Part shown: positions 26,865 to 35,199 of the stretch, piece by piece | Position numbering within the stretch: the stretch's first letter is position 1 | Layout: every line of letters begins with the position of its first letter | Assembly (NCBI GenBank): GCA_964652975.1 | Contig: CAZZCN010000004.1 | Location: 1-64,000, forward strand | Direction of reading: 5' to 3' | Length of the DNA stretch: 64,000 bases | Source of the DNA: CAZZCN01 sp964652975 | Lineage (GTDB): Bacteria > Bacillota > Clostridia > Saccharofermentanales > UBA5734 | Notes under the pieces: model-generated | The model's input: the letters and a program-made list of their open reading frames with translations, nothing else | Told to the model about the DNA's origin: nothing | Databases searched by the model: none | Translations under genes and position numbers: made by a program

Positions 26865-27890
26865 ATGTTTAAGAACAATATATTAATGATCACAGGCGGG
26901 ACGGGGTCATTCGGGAACGCTGTACTCAGGAAGTTCCTTGACAGCGAGGTTAAGGAGATCCGTATATTCTCAAGGGACGAGAAGAAGCAGGACGATATGC
27001 GAAAGATTTATAAGAATGACAAGATCAAGTTTTACATCGGGGATGTGCGGGATATTGCAAGTATCAAGAATGCGATGCATGGAGTCGATTATATTTTTCA
27101 TGCGGCGGCGCTCAAGCAGGTGCCTTCGTGTGAGTTTTTTCCGCTGGAGGCGGTTAAGACTAATGTACTTGGAACTGATAACGTACTTACTGCTGCGATT
27201 GAATGCGGTGTCAAGAAGGTTATCTGTCTTTCTACGGACAAGGCGGCGTACCCAGTAAATGCGATGGGTGTGTCGAAGGCGATGATGGAGAAGGTGTTTG
27301 TCGCCAAGTCGCGGACTGTTGATGCTGACAAGACATTGATCTGCGGTACGAGATACGGGAATGTCATGGCATCGAGAGGGTCTGTCATTCCTCTTTTTGT
27401 TGAACAGATTAAAGCGGGACATGCTCTTACCGTGACCGACCCACATATGACACGTTACATCATGAGCCTTGAAGAGGCGGTGGAGCTTGTAGAGTTTGCT
27501 TTTAACAATGCAAAGGCCGGTGATATCCTGGTCCAAAAGGCTCCGGCTTGCACTATAGGGGTTCTGGCGCAAGCAGTCAACGAGCTGTTCGGGTCTCATT
27601 GCAAAATCAAGACTATCGGTGTCAGGCACGGCGAGAAGAATTACGAGGCGCTTTTGACCAGGGAAGAGGCGGTCAATGCCGAGGATCTGGGGGATTATTT
27701 CAGGATTGGCATGGACAAGCGTGATCTTAATTACGGCAAGTTTTTCGAGGACGGTGACAAGAAGGCGATGAATGCGGATGAGTATACGTCGCAGAATACG
27801 AAGCAACTGTCGCTCGAAGAAGTTAAGGAGAAGCTTTTGCAACTTGATTATATACAGGAAGAACTTTCGGCTTGGAACTCGCGGAAGTGA
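26865..27890 (+). CDS. capE: UDP-GlcNAc 4,6-dehydratase/5-epimerase
   Basis: A 341-residue extended short-chain dehydrogenase of the CapE/FnlA/WbjB type. It converts UDP-GlcNAc to the 4-keto-6-deoxy sugar as the first step to UDP-N-acetyl-L-fucosamine. The NAD-binding TGGTGSFG motif is at residues about 9-16, GDVRDIASI at about 57, and NAMGVSKAMMEK (about 132) carries the catalytic lysine with Met in place of the usual Tyr, as in related CapE-like enzymes. DKRDLNYGKFF and SQNTKQLSLEEVKEKLL end the protein. GAAAGGATAGC precedes the ATG. capF follows after 133 bases and capG lies 4.5 kb downstream, separated by the riboswitch module. Confidence 0.95.
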   Translation: MFKNNILMITGGTGSFGNAVLRKFLDSEVKEIRIFSRDEKKQDDMRKIYKNDKIKFYIGDVRDIASIKNAMHGVDYIFHAAALKQVPSCEFFPLEAVKTNVLGTDNVLTAAIECGVKKVICLSTDKAAYPVNAMGVSKAMMEKVFVAKSRTVDADKTLICGTRYGNVMASRGSVIPLFVEQIKAGHALTVTDPHMTRYIMSLEEAVELVEFAFNNAKAGDILVQKAPACTIGVLAQAVNELFGSHCKIKTIGVRHGEKNYEALLTREEAVNAEDLGDYFRIGMDKRDLNYGKFFEDGDKKAMNADEYTSQNTKQLSLEEVKEKLLQLDYIQEELSAWNSRK

Positions 27891-28023
27891 TGTGGAATTG
27901 GAATATTTAAAATAGTGTTATTGAAATAGCAAAACAAAAAAACATATAAAATAAAATATATATGAAAATGGAAATTCTATATAATAATTGCATAATACAT
28001 ACCAAAAGAAGGATGAACAATAA

Positions 28024-29250
28024 ATGAAAATTCTTATTACCGGAGCCAATGGCTTTATTGGTCAGAATCTGATAGCGGAGCTTGGGAATCTTAAGTTTAC
28101 GGATTTGTATAGGTTTGATGTGGATACTGAAAGTGACTTGCTGGATTTGTATTGCAGTGACTGTGATTTTGTTTTTCATCTTGCGGGGGTCAACCGACCA
28201 AAGGAACAGTCAGAATTTATGGAAGGCAATTTTGGATTTACCTCCGTGCTTTTGGACACGCTTAAGAAACATAAGAATTTTTGTCCGGTTATGATTTCGT
28301 CATCAACACAGGCGGCTATTGCCAATCCATATGGAGAAAGCAAGAAGGCCGGTGAGGATTTGCTTTTTGATTATGGCAGACTGACGGGTGCGAAGGTTTT
28401 GATATATCGTTTCCCCAACGTTTTTGGCAAATGGTGCAGACCCAATTACAACAGTGCGGTGGCTACTTTTTGCCATAATATCGCTCATGACCTGCCGATT
28501 ACGGTTAATGACCCGAATGCTGTCATGAATCTGGTTTATATCGACGATGTGGTTGCCGAGCTTGTTAATGCACTTGGCGGGAATGAGAACCGTGTTGGTG
28601 AATTTTGTGAGGTGCCGGTTGTGCATAGGGTAAACTTAGGAGAGATTGCCTCTCTGCTGCATTCTTTTAAGAATTCTCGATCTGACCTTGGTGTGCCCGA
28701 CATGTCGGATGCTTTTGCCAAGAAGCTTTACAGCACATACCTCAGCTATCTTCCGGTAGATGGGTTTAGCTATCCGCTCAAGATGAATGTTGACGCGCGC
28801 GGGTCTTTTACTGAGTTTATTAAAACACCTGACCGCGGGCAGGTTTCGGTTAATATTTCGCATCCGGGCATTACGAAGGGCAACCACTGGCATCATTCGA
28901 AGAATGAGAAGTTTCTTGTGGTTAGCGGGCGAGGGGTTATCAGGTTTCGTAAAGTCGGGGGAGTTGCAGGTGTTGTTGAAGCGCAAGTTAATGGTGTTAC
29001 AGTAGCTGGAGCTGATACTATAGGCGTTACTGGTGCCGATGTTCTTGCTGATGCTACAGGTGCTACCGGTGCAGGTACCGGAGATGTAATCGAATATTTT
29101 GTAAGCGGAGACTGCCTTGAGGTCGTGGATATTCCTACCGGGTATACTCATAATATTGAGAATCTGGGCGAAGTGGACATGGTTACGATTATGTGGGCGA
29201 ACGAGGCATTTGATCCAGACAAGCCGGATACGTTTTTTCTAAACGTATAA
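28024..29250 (+). CDS. capF: CapF-type reductase/epimerase with cupin domain and insert
   Basis: A 408-residue bifunctional enzyme of the CapF/FnlB/WbjC family. The N-terminal SDR domain (KILITGANGFIGQNL; NPYGESKKAGEDLLF with YxxxK) reduces the 4-keto group and the C-terminal cupin (NHWHHSKNEKFLVVSG, metal-binding His cluster, residues about 283-300) epimerises, leading toward UDP-N-acetyl-L-talosamine. A stretch of about 40 residues rich in Gly, Ala, Thr and Val (roughly 313-354) interrupts the cupin between IRFRKVG and DVIEYFVSGDCLEVVDIP, which are contiguous in relatives. It is in frame, and both flanks are conserved, so the enzyme may tolerate it as a surface loop. Confidence 0.93.
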   Translation: MKILITGANGFIGQNLIAELGNLKFTDLYRFDVDTESDLLDLYCSDCDFVFHLAGVNRPKEQSEFMEGNFGFTSVLLDTLKKHKNFCPVMISSSTQAAIANPYGESKKAGEDLLFDYGRLTGAKVLIYRFPNVFGKWCRPNYNSAVATFCHNIAHDLPITVNDPNAVMNLVYIDDVVAELVNALGGNENRVGEFCEVPVVHRVNLGEIASLLHSFKNSRSDLGVPDMSDAFAKKLYSTYLSYLPVDGFSYPLKMNVDARGSFTEFIKTPDRGQVSVNISHPGITKGNHWHHSKNEKFLVVSGRGVIRFRKVGGVAGVVEAQVNGVTVAGADTIGVTGADVLADATGATGAGTGDVIEYFVSGDCLEVVDIPTGYTHNIENLGEVDMVTIMWANEAFDPDKPDTFFLNV

Positions 29251-29282
29251 CAGATTAGGGAGACTTTTCATTTGTATTACTA

Positions 29283-29342
29283 GAAATAATTGAACTTCAG
29301 AATTGTCTGAAATTGTAGAACTCAAAATTGTCCAATTATTTC
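29283..29342. repeat. 10-bp perfect inverted repeat with internal direct repeats
   Basis: GAAATAATTG (29283-29292) and CAATTATTTC (29333-29342) are perfect inverted arms; between them TTGAACTTCAGAATTGTC and TAGAACTCAAAATTGTC are near-direct repeats. It lies between capF and the riboswitch, immediately before a TTGACA hexamer at 29344, and could be a processing hairpin, a terminator without U-tract, or an operator. Confidence 0.45.
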
Positions 29343-29480
29343 CTTGACAATGCTAGGTATTATGATAAGATTTTACATATAGAGTTTGTGGTTAATCTTT
29401 TTACTAGTAATATTATTATTTGAGTTTTGTGCTATGTATCAAGATTATATAGATTTTATATATTTTTAGTGATTACAATA

Positions 29481-29567
29481 TTCTTGAAAATAGCAAACTT
29501 ACCGAAAGGTAAGGACGCAAAGCCAGGAGTCTAAGGCTTAAGCTATGACAGTCGGGTTGCCAAGAGG
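29481..29567 (+). promoter_or_regulatory. c-di-GMP-I (GEMM-I) riboswitch, copy 2
   Basis: Well-preserved GEMM-I aptamer. P1 is TTCTTG (29481) with CAAGAGG (29561). P2 is CTTACC-GAAA-GGTAAG, with the expected GNRA tetraloop, followed by the receptor strand GGACGCAAAGCC. The P3 side ends in TCGGGTTGCC, the strand that contains the guanine-contacting cytosine in known structures. A strong terminator follows and shares the 3' strand of P1, then a GAAGGAGG site and genes encoding a 53-residue leader protein, A and B. By known biology it responds to cyclic di-GMP. Confidence 0.93.
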
Positions 29568-29592
29568 TCAAATGAATTATTTAACCTCTTTT
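29562..29592 (+). terminator. Riboswitch 2 terminator
   Basis: AAGAGGTCAAAT and ATTTAACCTCTT form a 12-position stem with a single C-A mismatch and a five-base loop, followed by a short U-tract. Its 5' arm overlaps the P1 strand CAAGAGG, making a ligand-on switch likely. Confidence 0.7.
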
Positions 29593-29617
29593 GGAACTTT
29601 ACGAAGGAGGTTTTTTT

Positions 29618-29779
29618 ATGTCCATATTTGCGAGCATTTTATCTATTTCAGTTACGAGAGTCAAATCGGCAGACACACTATTTACAGATTTTTCATGTTC
29701 TTCATTTGTAACCGTTAAACAGCCATACGCCATGCATTATTATTCAGCTGGAAATTTTATAGGGAGCGTGAACATATGA
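29618..29779 (+). CDS. Small ORF directly behind the riboswitch
   Basis: A 53-codon frame starting at ATG 29618, seven bases behind a near-perfect GAAGGAGG site that in copy 1 drives A' directly. The stop overlaps the start of A (ATGA), indicating translational coupling. The product (MSIFASILSISVTRVKSADT...) is weakly hydrophobic at its N-terminus and has no recognisable family. About 160 bases of this segment have no counterpart in copy 1, so it is either an insertion that captured the ribosome-binding site or a genuine leader peptide. Confidence 0.45.
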   Translation: MSIFASILSISVTRVKSADTLFTDFSCSSFVTVKQPYAMHYYSAGNFIGSVNI

Positions 29780-30405
29780 GTACTTTAGCCGGGATATTTA
29801 AGCCTGTAGGAATATTTTTAGCGATTTGCGTGGTGTTTCTAGGTGTGCTGATTGTTAACAAGATTAGTACGACGAATGCCGAGACAATAAAGGAAAGGGC
29901 GAACAGGGCTCCACTCGTCAAGATGGAAGCTGCTCTTGTGAAGCAACTTGAGAATCTCGAAAAGGATTCTCTAACGGATTTTATGAGGAAGCAATACAGC
30001 GACTCGGAATTATATGACATCGGGAAGAAGTATTTTGTATATGATCTAAGTGTTAGCGGTACTGATATTAACAGCGGGAATACCCAGCTCAACTTAAATG
30101 ACTCGCAACTGGAAATTGTTATTACCGAAAATATCAAAGACAGTGATTTTCCTGCTGAAATAATTAAGGAAATTTCACTATTAAACAAAGACAAATTCCT
30201 ATCAGCACCTCCTGTTACTATTACTTCTACCAAATCCGCTTATACGGAAAAGACTGAATATTTTACAGACAGAACCGTTGCAAGCTACCTGTTCAAGGCA
30301 TTCGAGAACGATGAAATCATTTCTGTTACGATTAACAATCCAGATATTGTAAAATCGCTGGGTCTTGAGACGAATGAGGTCAAGATTTTTGTCAAGCATA
30401 AGTGA
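29776..30405 (+). CDS. A: c-di-GMP-riboswitch-controlled single-pass membrane protein
   Basis: A 209-residue protein of no recognised family. One N-terminal membrane helix (about 10-29, VGIFLAICVVFLGVLIV) is followed by a coiled-coil-like ERANRAPLVKMEAALVKQLENLE stretch and an extracellular domain: SELYDIGKKYFVYDLSVSG, TDINSGNTQLNLNDSQLEIVIT, and a C-terminal TVASYLFKAFENDEI..PDIVKSLGL. No cleavable signal or lipobox is seen, so it should remain anchored with its C-terminus outside. It shares sequence patterns with B downstream and has a truncated copy at 25179. Position behind the riboswitch and between capF and capG suggests a role in surface polysaccharide behaviour under c-di-GMP control. 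Confidence 0.8.
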   Translation: MSTLAGIFKPVGIFLAICVVFLGVLIVNKISTTNAETIKERANRAPLVKMEAALVKQLENLEKDSLTDFMRKQYSDSELYDIGKKYFVYDLSVSGTDINSGNTQLNLNDSQLEIVITENIKDSDFPAEIIKEISLLNKDKFLSAPPVTITSTKSAYTEKTEYFTDRTVASYLFKAFENDEIISVTINNPDIVKSLGLETNEVKIFVKHK

Positions 30406-30447
30406 TGGATTTGCAATGCAAACAGTGATGGTGAATAATTTGGAATG

Positions 30448-30540
30448 TTTTTATCAAATACAAGCAGTGAAAAGAAAACTAAGGCTTTTGTCGAATATAA
30501 GTAGTGAAAAGCAAACTAAGGTTTTTATCAAACACCAAGG
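30448..30540. repeat. 37-bp direct repeat, about 2.5 copies
   Basis: Units at 30448-30484, 30485-30521 and a partial unit at 30522-30540 share the pattern TTTTTATCAAATACAAGCAG...AAAACTAAGG. They occupy most of the 186-base spacer between A and B. They contain no obvious hairpin and may be slippage-derived filler. Confidence 0.75.
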
Positions 30541-30591
30541 ATGAAAATACTATAACAATTTGAATAACTTGCAAGGTGAAGAGGGTGGATT

Positions 30592-31557
30592 ATGGGAAAC
30601 GATGGATTTCAGAACAACGATGGATTTTTGAATAATGAAGGGAATGAAGATTTATTTAAACATATGATTTTGTTGACTGCTGATGACTCCGGAAGGGATT
30701 TCCGGGATCCTGATGTGCATGAGGAATTTGGTGGCGGCGCGGGGATTTTGACTGATGAAGATTCGCAGGAGCAATTTTATTCAAGGGAGACTTCGAGAAA
30801 CTGGATGATATTCACAACTGTTATGCTGGCATTCGTTGTTGTGGAACTTGTTATTTTGTTCAGTTTCAGCATCGGATATGACAATGAGAGAAGTATTAAC
30901 CGTGCCACTTCGCAGCGTATTTTAAGATATGAGGCAGCTATTAAGGGTTACAATTCGCCGCCTCTGCTGCAAAAAGCAGGTACTGTCGGCTCAGATTCGA
31001 GTACGGATTCGGATTCGGGTTCGGGTTCGGATAAGGATGATGAAACAGACAGCAGACATTTTCTGGAGAACAGTCTCAAGTCGATTCTTTCTCCGTCACA
31101 GCTTGTCGATTTGACAAAGTCATTCTGGGTATACGAACTTAGCATCAATGGTGAAATATTACCGATTGATGCGGTTTCGGACGGACTTACCATCGAGGCC
31201 GTATCCTCCAGCGGTTATAGTGCAGCAAGGGCTGTTGAGAGTCCTGACCCGGGAGCGGACACAACACCCACGGATGCACAAAGCAGAAAAGTTATCAAAG
31301 TGATGGCCGGTGATGTAACAGTCAAATTCTCGCAGGTCGAGAAGCTCAGATCGCTGCCTGTTTCGTTGCATTCCAAAGGTGCTTTGGGTGGAACTGTCGC
31401 CAAAGACTCTTTTAACAAGCATCTCATTATTACTTCGAAGGTTAATGCCGACAGCAACACTGCAGACGGTGTTGCTTCATATTTTTTCAAAGATATCAAA
31501 GCGGGGCAATCCATTGAGCTTTCTCCTGACAGTGTCCTTAGAAGTTATATTGGTTAA
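30592..31557 (+). CDS. B: single-pass membrane protein paired with A
   Basis: A 321-residue protein of no recognised family. Residues 1-65 are an acidic, Asn/Asp-rich cytoplasmic tail, followed by the membrane helix (about 67-90, MIFTTVMLAFVVVELVILF) and YDNERSINRATSQRILRYEA. A Ser/Asp/Gly-rich spacer (about 125-148, DSDSGSGSD) separates this from an extracellular part with ENSLKSILSPSQLVDLTKSF, VYELSINGEILPID, DVTVKFSQVEKLRSLPVSLH and a C-terminal VASYFFKDIKAGQSIELSPD..RSYIG. GAAGAGGGTGG precedes the ATG. It probably shares the riboswitch transcript with A. The copy at 25525 lacks the cytoplasmic tail. Confidence 0.8.
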   Translation: MGNDGFQNNDGFLNNEGNEDLFKHMILLTADDSGRDFRDPDVHEEFGGGAGILTDEDSQEQFYSRETSRNWMIFTTVMLAFVVVELVILFSFSIGYDNERSINRATSQRILRYEAAIKGYNSPPLLQKAGTVGSDSSTDSDSGSGSDKDDETDSRHFLENSLKSILSPSQLVDLTKSFWVYELSINGEILPIDAVSDGLTIEAVSSSGYSAARAVESPDPGADTTPTDAQSRKVIKVMAGDVTVKFSQVEKLRSLPVSLHSKGALGGTVAKDSFNKHLIITSKVNADSNTADGVASYFFKDIKAGQSIELSPDSVLRSYIG

Positions 31558-31686
31558 TGTGAGAATGTTATATCTGGTAGCGGAATGTGTTACCAGTTGT
31601 ATTGATTGGTTTTTCTTGAAATTGTAGATAATAGCTGCGAACAGACTATCTGATGAAATAAGCGGTGTGGACTATAGGTATGAAAT

Positions 31687-31968
31687 ATGAATAATACACC
31701 AAGAATAAAAGATGTAGAACCGAATGGAAATATGATATTAACTGTAATATTTCAAAATGGTGTTATAAAAGAATACGATGTAAGGCCATTAATTTCAAGG
31801 TATGACGTTTTTGAACAACTTGAAAATGAATCTATATTTAATTTGGCAAGGGTTGATTGTGGCGGATTTGGAGTTGCGTGGACAGACGAAATCGACCTTT
31901 CGGAATATGAAATATGGGAAAATGGCATTACTATTAGTCCAAGTGAAACTACATCTAAGGCATGCTAG
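31687..31968 (+). CDS. DUF2442 domain protein
   Basis: A 93-residue protein matching DUF2442: PRIKDVEPNGNMILTVIFQNG, KEYDVRPLI, and FGVAWTDEIDLSEYEIWENG. Family members often accompany DUF4160 proteins in putative toxin-antitoxin-like pairs; no DUF4160 partner is visible here. It stands between B and capG with no strong ribosome-binding site and could be an orphan or a carried-in accessory gene. Confidence 0.85.
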   Translation: MNNTPRIKDVEPNGNMILTVIFQNGVIKEYDVRPLISRYDVFEQLENESIFNLARVDCGGFGVAWTDEIDLSEYEIWENGITISPSETTSKAC

Positions 31969-32355
31969 AGAATTAATATGAACCTAGTTGATTTTATTAC
32001 TATTATTTGATTGGTAAAGCAGAATCTCTGATTTCAGGTGCCACAAAGTAACCCTGGGGGAACTTGGGATATAATATAAAAATTGCAAAATTGTGATGTA
32101 TGATATTGATATTAAATCCACAATGAAGTAGAATGCTTTTAGAAGCAATTTTAAGTCCAATTTTGATTATGGCCTATAGCAATGTTTCAGTGCCAGATGA
32201 TTGCTGACCCACGCGGAAGTCACCACGGAAGTTACCACGGATTACAAAAGTATCAAATCACTTATTATGGTGAAAGTATCAAAAACATATATAAAATTAT
32301 AACTAGAAGATTTGTTCTAGCACGAAAAATTTGTCACATATTTGGGGAGATTACA
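31969..32355. other. Intergenic region before capG
   Basis: About 390 bases with no supported gene. It contains CACGCGGAAGTCACCACGGAAGTTACCACGG near 32210-32240, a short GGAAGT(C/T)ACCACGG direct repeat, and an open frame in phase with capG that lacks a ribosome-binding site. A promoter for capG is expected but not convincingly identified. Confidence 0.4.
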
Positions 32356-33483
32356 ATGAATAAAAAACTAAAAGTAATGACCGTAGTTGGGACCAGACCT
32401 GAGATAATCAGGCTTTCAGCTGTGATTAACAAGCTTGAGGAGTCCGAGGCGATTGAGCACATTCTGGTGCATACAGGGCAGAATTATGACTATGAGTTGA
32501 ACGAGGTGTTTTTTAATGATTTCAAGCTCAGGAAGCCGGATTATTTCCTTGACGCGGCAATCGGGACCGCTGTTGAGACAATTGGAAATATTCTTGTGAA
32601 GATTGATCCCATATTAGAACAGACGAAGCCTGATGCGGTGCTTGTCCTCGGGGATACGAACAGCTGCCTGTGTGCTATTGCAGCCAAGAGAAGGCATATT
32701 CCGATTTTTCATATGGAGGCGGGGAACAGATGTTTTGACCAGCGTGTGCCGGAAGAGACCAACCGTAAGATAGTCGACCATACAGCGGACATCAATCTTA
32801 CATACAGCGACATTGCCAGAGAGTATCTGCTTCGTGAAGGGCTGCCGTCCGACCGTATTATCAAGACTGGAAGTCCTATGTTCGAGGTTATCAACTCCAG
32901 GCTGGCGGACATCGATGCATCGGATGTTGTTGAGAGACTTGAGCTTAATGAAGGGCAGTACTTTGTTGTATCTGCACATCGTGAAGAAAATATAAATTCC
33001 GATACTAACTTTGCTGACTTGATGGATAGTTTGAATGCTATTGCAGAGAGATACCACATGCCCGTCATTGTGAGCACCCATCCCAGAACCCGCAAGATGA
33101 TTGATGCCAGGCAAGTTGTCTTGAATCCGCTTATCTCGCTTATGAAGCCTCTTGGATTCAATGACTATATCAAGCTCCAATCAAAAGCCAAGGCGGTTAT
33201 CAGCGACAGCGGAACCATCAGCGAAGAGTCATCTATTCTGAAATTCAAGGCACTTAATATCCGTCAGGCGCACGAAAGGCCTGAAGCCATGGAAGAAGCT
33301 TCTGTTATCATGGTGGGACTTGGCAAGGAACGTATAATGCAAGGCCTTGCAATCCTCGAGACTCAGCAGCCGGAGACTTTGCGATATGTTGCCGACTACA
33401 GCATGCCTAACGTGTCAGATAAGGTCCTACGCATTATTTTGTCATATACTGATTATGTCAATCGTGTTGTATGGGGGAAATAG
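32356..33483 (+). CDS. capG: Non-hydrolysing UDP-N-acetylglucosamine/talosamine 2-epimerase
   Basis: A 375-residue WecB-like 2-epimerase. It has VVGTRPEIIRLSAVI at the N-terminus, HTGQNYDYELNEVFF, VLGDTNSCL, HMEAGNRCFDQRVPEETNRKIVDH and SDSGTISEES, all typical of the CapG/FnlC branch, which has NRCFDQRVPEE where WecB has RTGxxxxPxPEE. It performs the last step to UDP-N-acetyl-L-fucosamine after CapE and CapF. ATG 32356 was chosen because TTTGGGGAGATT precedes it; upstream in-frame codons have no ribosome-binding site. It is separated from capF by the riboswitch module. Confidence 0.94.
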   Translation: MNKKLKVMTVVGTRPEIIRLSAVINKLEESEAIEHILVHTGQNYDYELNEVFFNDFKLRKPDYFLDAAIGTAVETIGNILVKIDPILEQTKPDAVLVLGDTNSCLCAIAAKRRHIPIFHMEAGNRCFDQRVPEETNRKIVDHTADINLTYSDIAREYLLREGLPSDRIIKTGSPMFEVINSRLADIDASDVVERLELNEGQYFVVSAHREENINSDTNFADLMDSLNAIAERYHMPVIVSTHPRTRKMIDARQVVLNPLISLMKPLGFNDYIKLQSKAKAVISDSGTISEESSILKFKALNIRQAHERPEAMEEASVIMVGLGKERIMQGLAILETQQPETLRYVADYSMPNVSDKVLRIILSYTDYVNRVVWGK

Positions 33484-33759
33484 AGTCAGAATATGTAAAG
33501 CAAAAATTAAATGTTAATACAATAAAAAAGTACTCAATAATAGTCAGATAAAATGAAAGTAAAAATAAAATGCTTGCCATCATACACATTCTTGTAATAT
33601 AATGTTCACATTCAATGACGAATGCTTTGATTCATTTTTTTAAATAGATATTGACTTTGTTAGAATTAGGTTTGGCCATTTCTTTTTATATTATATAAAA
33701 GTTTTGTTCGAATCTATTTTTATAAAAAAAGACTGAAAACAAAAATGAAGGAGGATTCT

Positions 33760-34896
33760 ATGATTAAAAAATTATTGGCTATTCTAATCGGAACGACAAT
33801 GCTTGCTACTCTATTGCCAGGTTGTAGTGGAGGAGGCAACACAATCAAAATTGGTGGAATTCAACCGATCAGTGGTGATGTTTCAGCTTACGGAACGCAA
33901 TCCAGGGATGCAATACTGCTTGCAATCAAGGAGATCAACGCTAAAGGTGGAGTTCTAGGCAAACAACTGGAAGCTGTAATCGAAGACGATGAAGCAACTC
34001 CAGAAAAGACTCTAAACGCATTCACGAAACTCGTTACCAAGGACAAGGTAGTGGGTATTGTAGGCGCACTTACCAGCAACTGTTCAATCCCTTTATCTAA
34101 AGAAGCACAGAAGAGAAAAGTTGTTATGATTACACCATCTTCAACCAATGCAACAGTAACTGATGCAGGAGATTATGTTTTCAGAGCATGCTTTATCGAT
34201 CCTTTCCAAGGCACGGTCAATGCCAAATTTGCTTTTGACAATTTAAAAGCCAAGAAAGCTGCTGTTATTTTTGACAACACAAACGACTATTCTATTGGCC
34301 TCAAAGATAACTTCGTCAAGACATTCAAAGAGCTTGGTGGCACAATTACCAACGAAGAATCCTATGCAACCAAGGATAAGGATTTTGCCGCACAATTAAC
34401 CAAAATCAAGGGCGGAACACCTGACATTCTTTTTGTTCCTGACTACTACAGCACAGTGTCTCTTATCGCAAAGCAAGCAAGAAATTCCGGTATCATGTCA
34501 ACAATGCTTGGCGGAGATGGCTGGGAAGCAATTGCAAGCAACGCCGGTGAAGAAGTTAACGGCTCATATTACAGCAATCACTATACTAGCAGTGCCGACG
34601 ATGCAGAAGTCAAGTCATTCGTAGCAGCCTATAAAGCAGCTTATAACGTTGAGCCCAATGCCCTTGCCGCTCTTGCTTATGATGCTACATACATCCTCGC
34701 AGACGCAATTGCCGCTGCCGGATCGACTGATTCAGAGAAAATCAGAGATGCCATGGCTAAGACAGATAAGAAATTCGTTACCGGAAGAGTCAAGTATGAC
34801 GAGAAGCGTAACCCGATCAAGTCCGTTGTCATGGTCAAGGTTGTTTTTGAAGGCGGAAAGCTAAAAGAAGTATACGAGACAACAGTTGATCCATAA
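33760..34896 (+). CDS. livK: Branched-chain amino acid ABC transporter, substrate-binding lipoprotein
   Basis: A 378-residue type I periplasmic-binding-fold protein. The signal peptide ends in the lipobox LLPGC (Cys22), so it is a membrane-anchored extracellular receptor as usual in Gram-positive bacteria. Family features are IKIGGIQPISGDVSAYGTQ, KTLNAFTKLVTKDKVVGIVG, STNATVTDAGDYVFRACFID and YDATYILADAIAAAGS. ATG 33760 follows AAGGAGGATTCT. The permeases and ATPases follow after a hairpin at 35031, which may let the receptor be made in excess. Confidence 0.95.
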   Translation: MIKKLLAILIGTTMLATLLPGCSGGGNTIKIGGIQPISGDVSAYGTQSRDAILLAIKEINAKGGVLGKQLEAVIEDDEATPEKTLNAFTKLVTKDKVVGIVGALTSNCSIPLSKEAQKRKVVMITPSSTNATVTDAGDYVFRACFIDPFQGTVNAKFAFDNLKAKKAAVIFDNTNDYSIGLKDNFVKTFKELGGTITNEESYATKDKDFAAQLTKIKGGTPDILFVPDYYSTVSLIAKQARNSGIMSTMLGGDGWEAIASNAGEEVNGSYYSNHYTSSADDAEVKSFVAAYKAAYNVEPNALAALAYDATYILADAIAAAGSTDSEKIRDAMAKTDKKFVTGRVKYDEKRNPIKSVVMVKVVFEGGKLKEVYETTVDP

Positions 34897-35030
34897 AATT
34901 AACCACATGTAGATTTAAACTCTGCCATCTCTACGAGTTGGTGAAAGTATGCCACATAGTTAATCAAACCCCGTAGTATTATGGTTCTGATAAATGTAAA
35001 AGATCATAATTATGTAAAGTATAAGAATAT

Positions 35031-35070
35031 AATAATGGGGGAGGGACTCTTCTCCCATTATTGTATTTTT
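35031..35070 (+). terminator. Hairpin terminator/attenuator between livK and livH
   Basis: AATAATGGG pairs with CCCATTATT across a G/C-rich loop, with an inner GAG/CTC extension, followed by TGTATTTTTATT. Partial termination here would give higher expression of the binding protein than of the membrane components. The rest of 34897-35199 holds no gene. Confidence 0.7.
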
Positions 35071-35199
35071 ATTATGAAAATGAGACTATAACAGCAAATA
35101 ACAAATATGCAAACAACTAATTGTAAATGACGTTTCGCGAAGTGAGAATCAAGAAGCAAGTAAATTTAATGATTTTTATTCTAAGGGGAGGCACTTTTA

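Noticed and set aside
31572..31600. Terminator after B (CTGGTA...TACCAG)
   Set aside because: The 6-bp stem has an 11-base loop and no adjacent U-tract, so the call is too weak.
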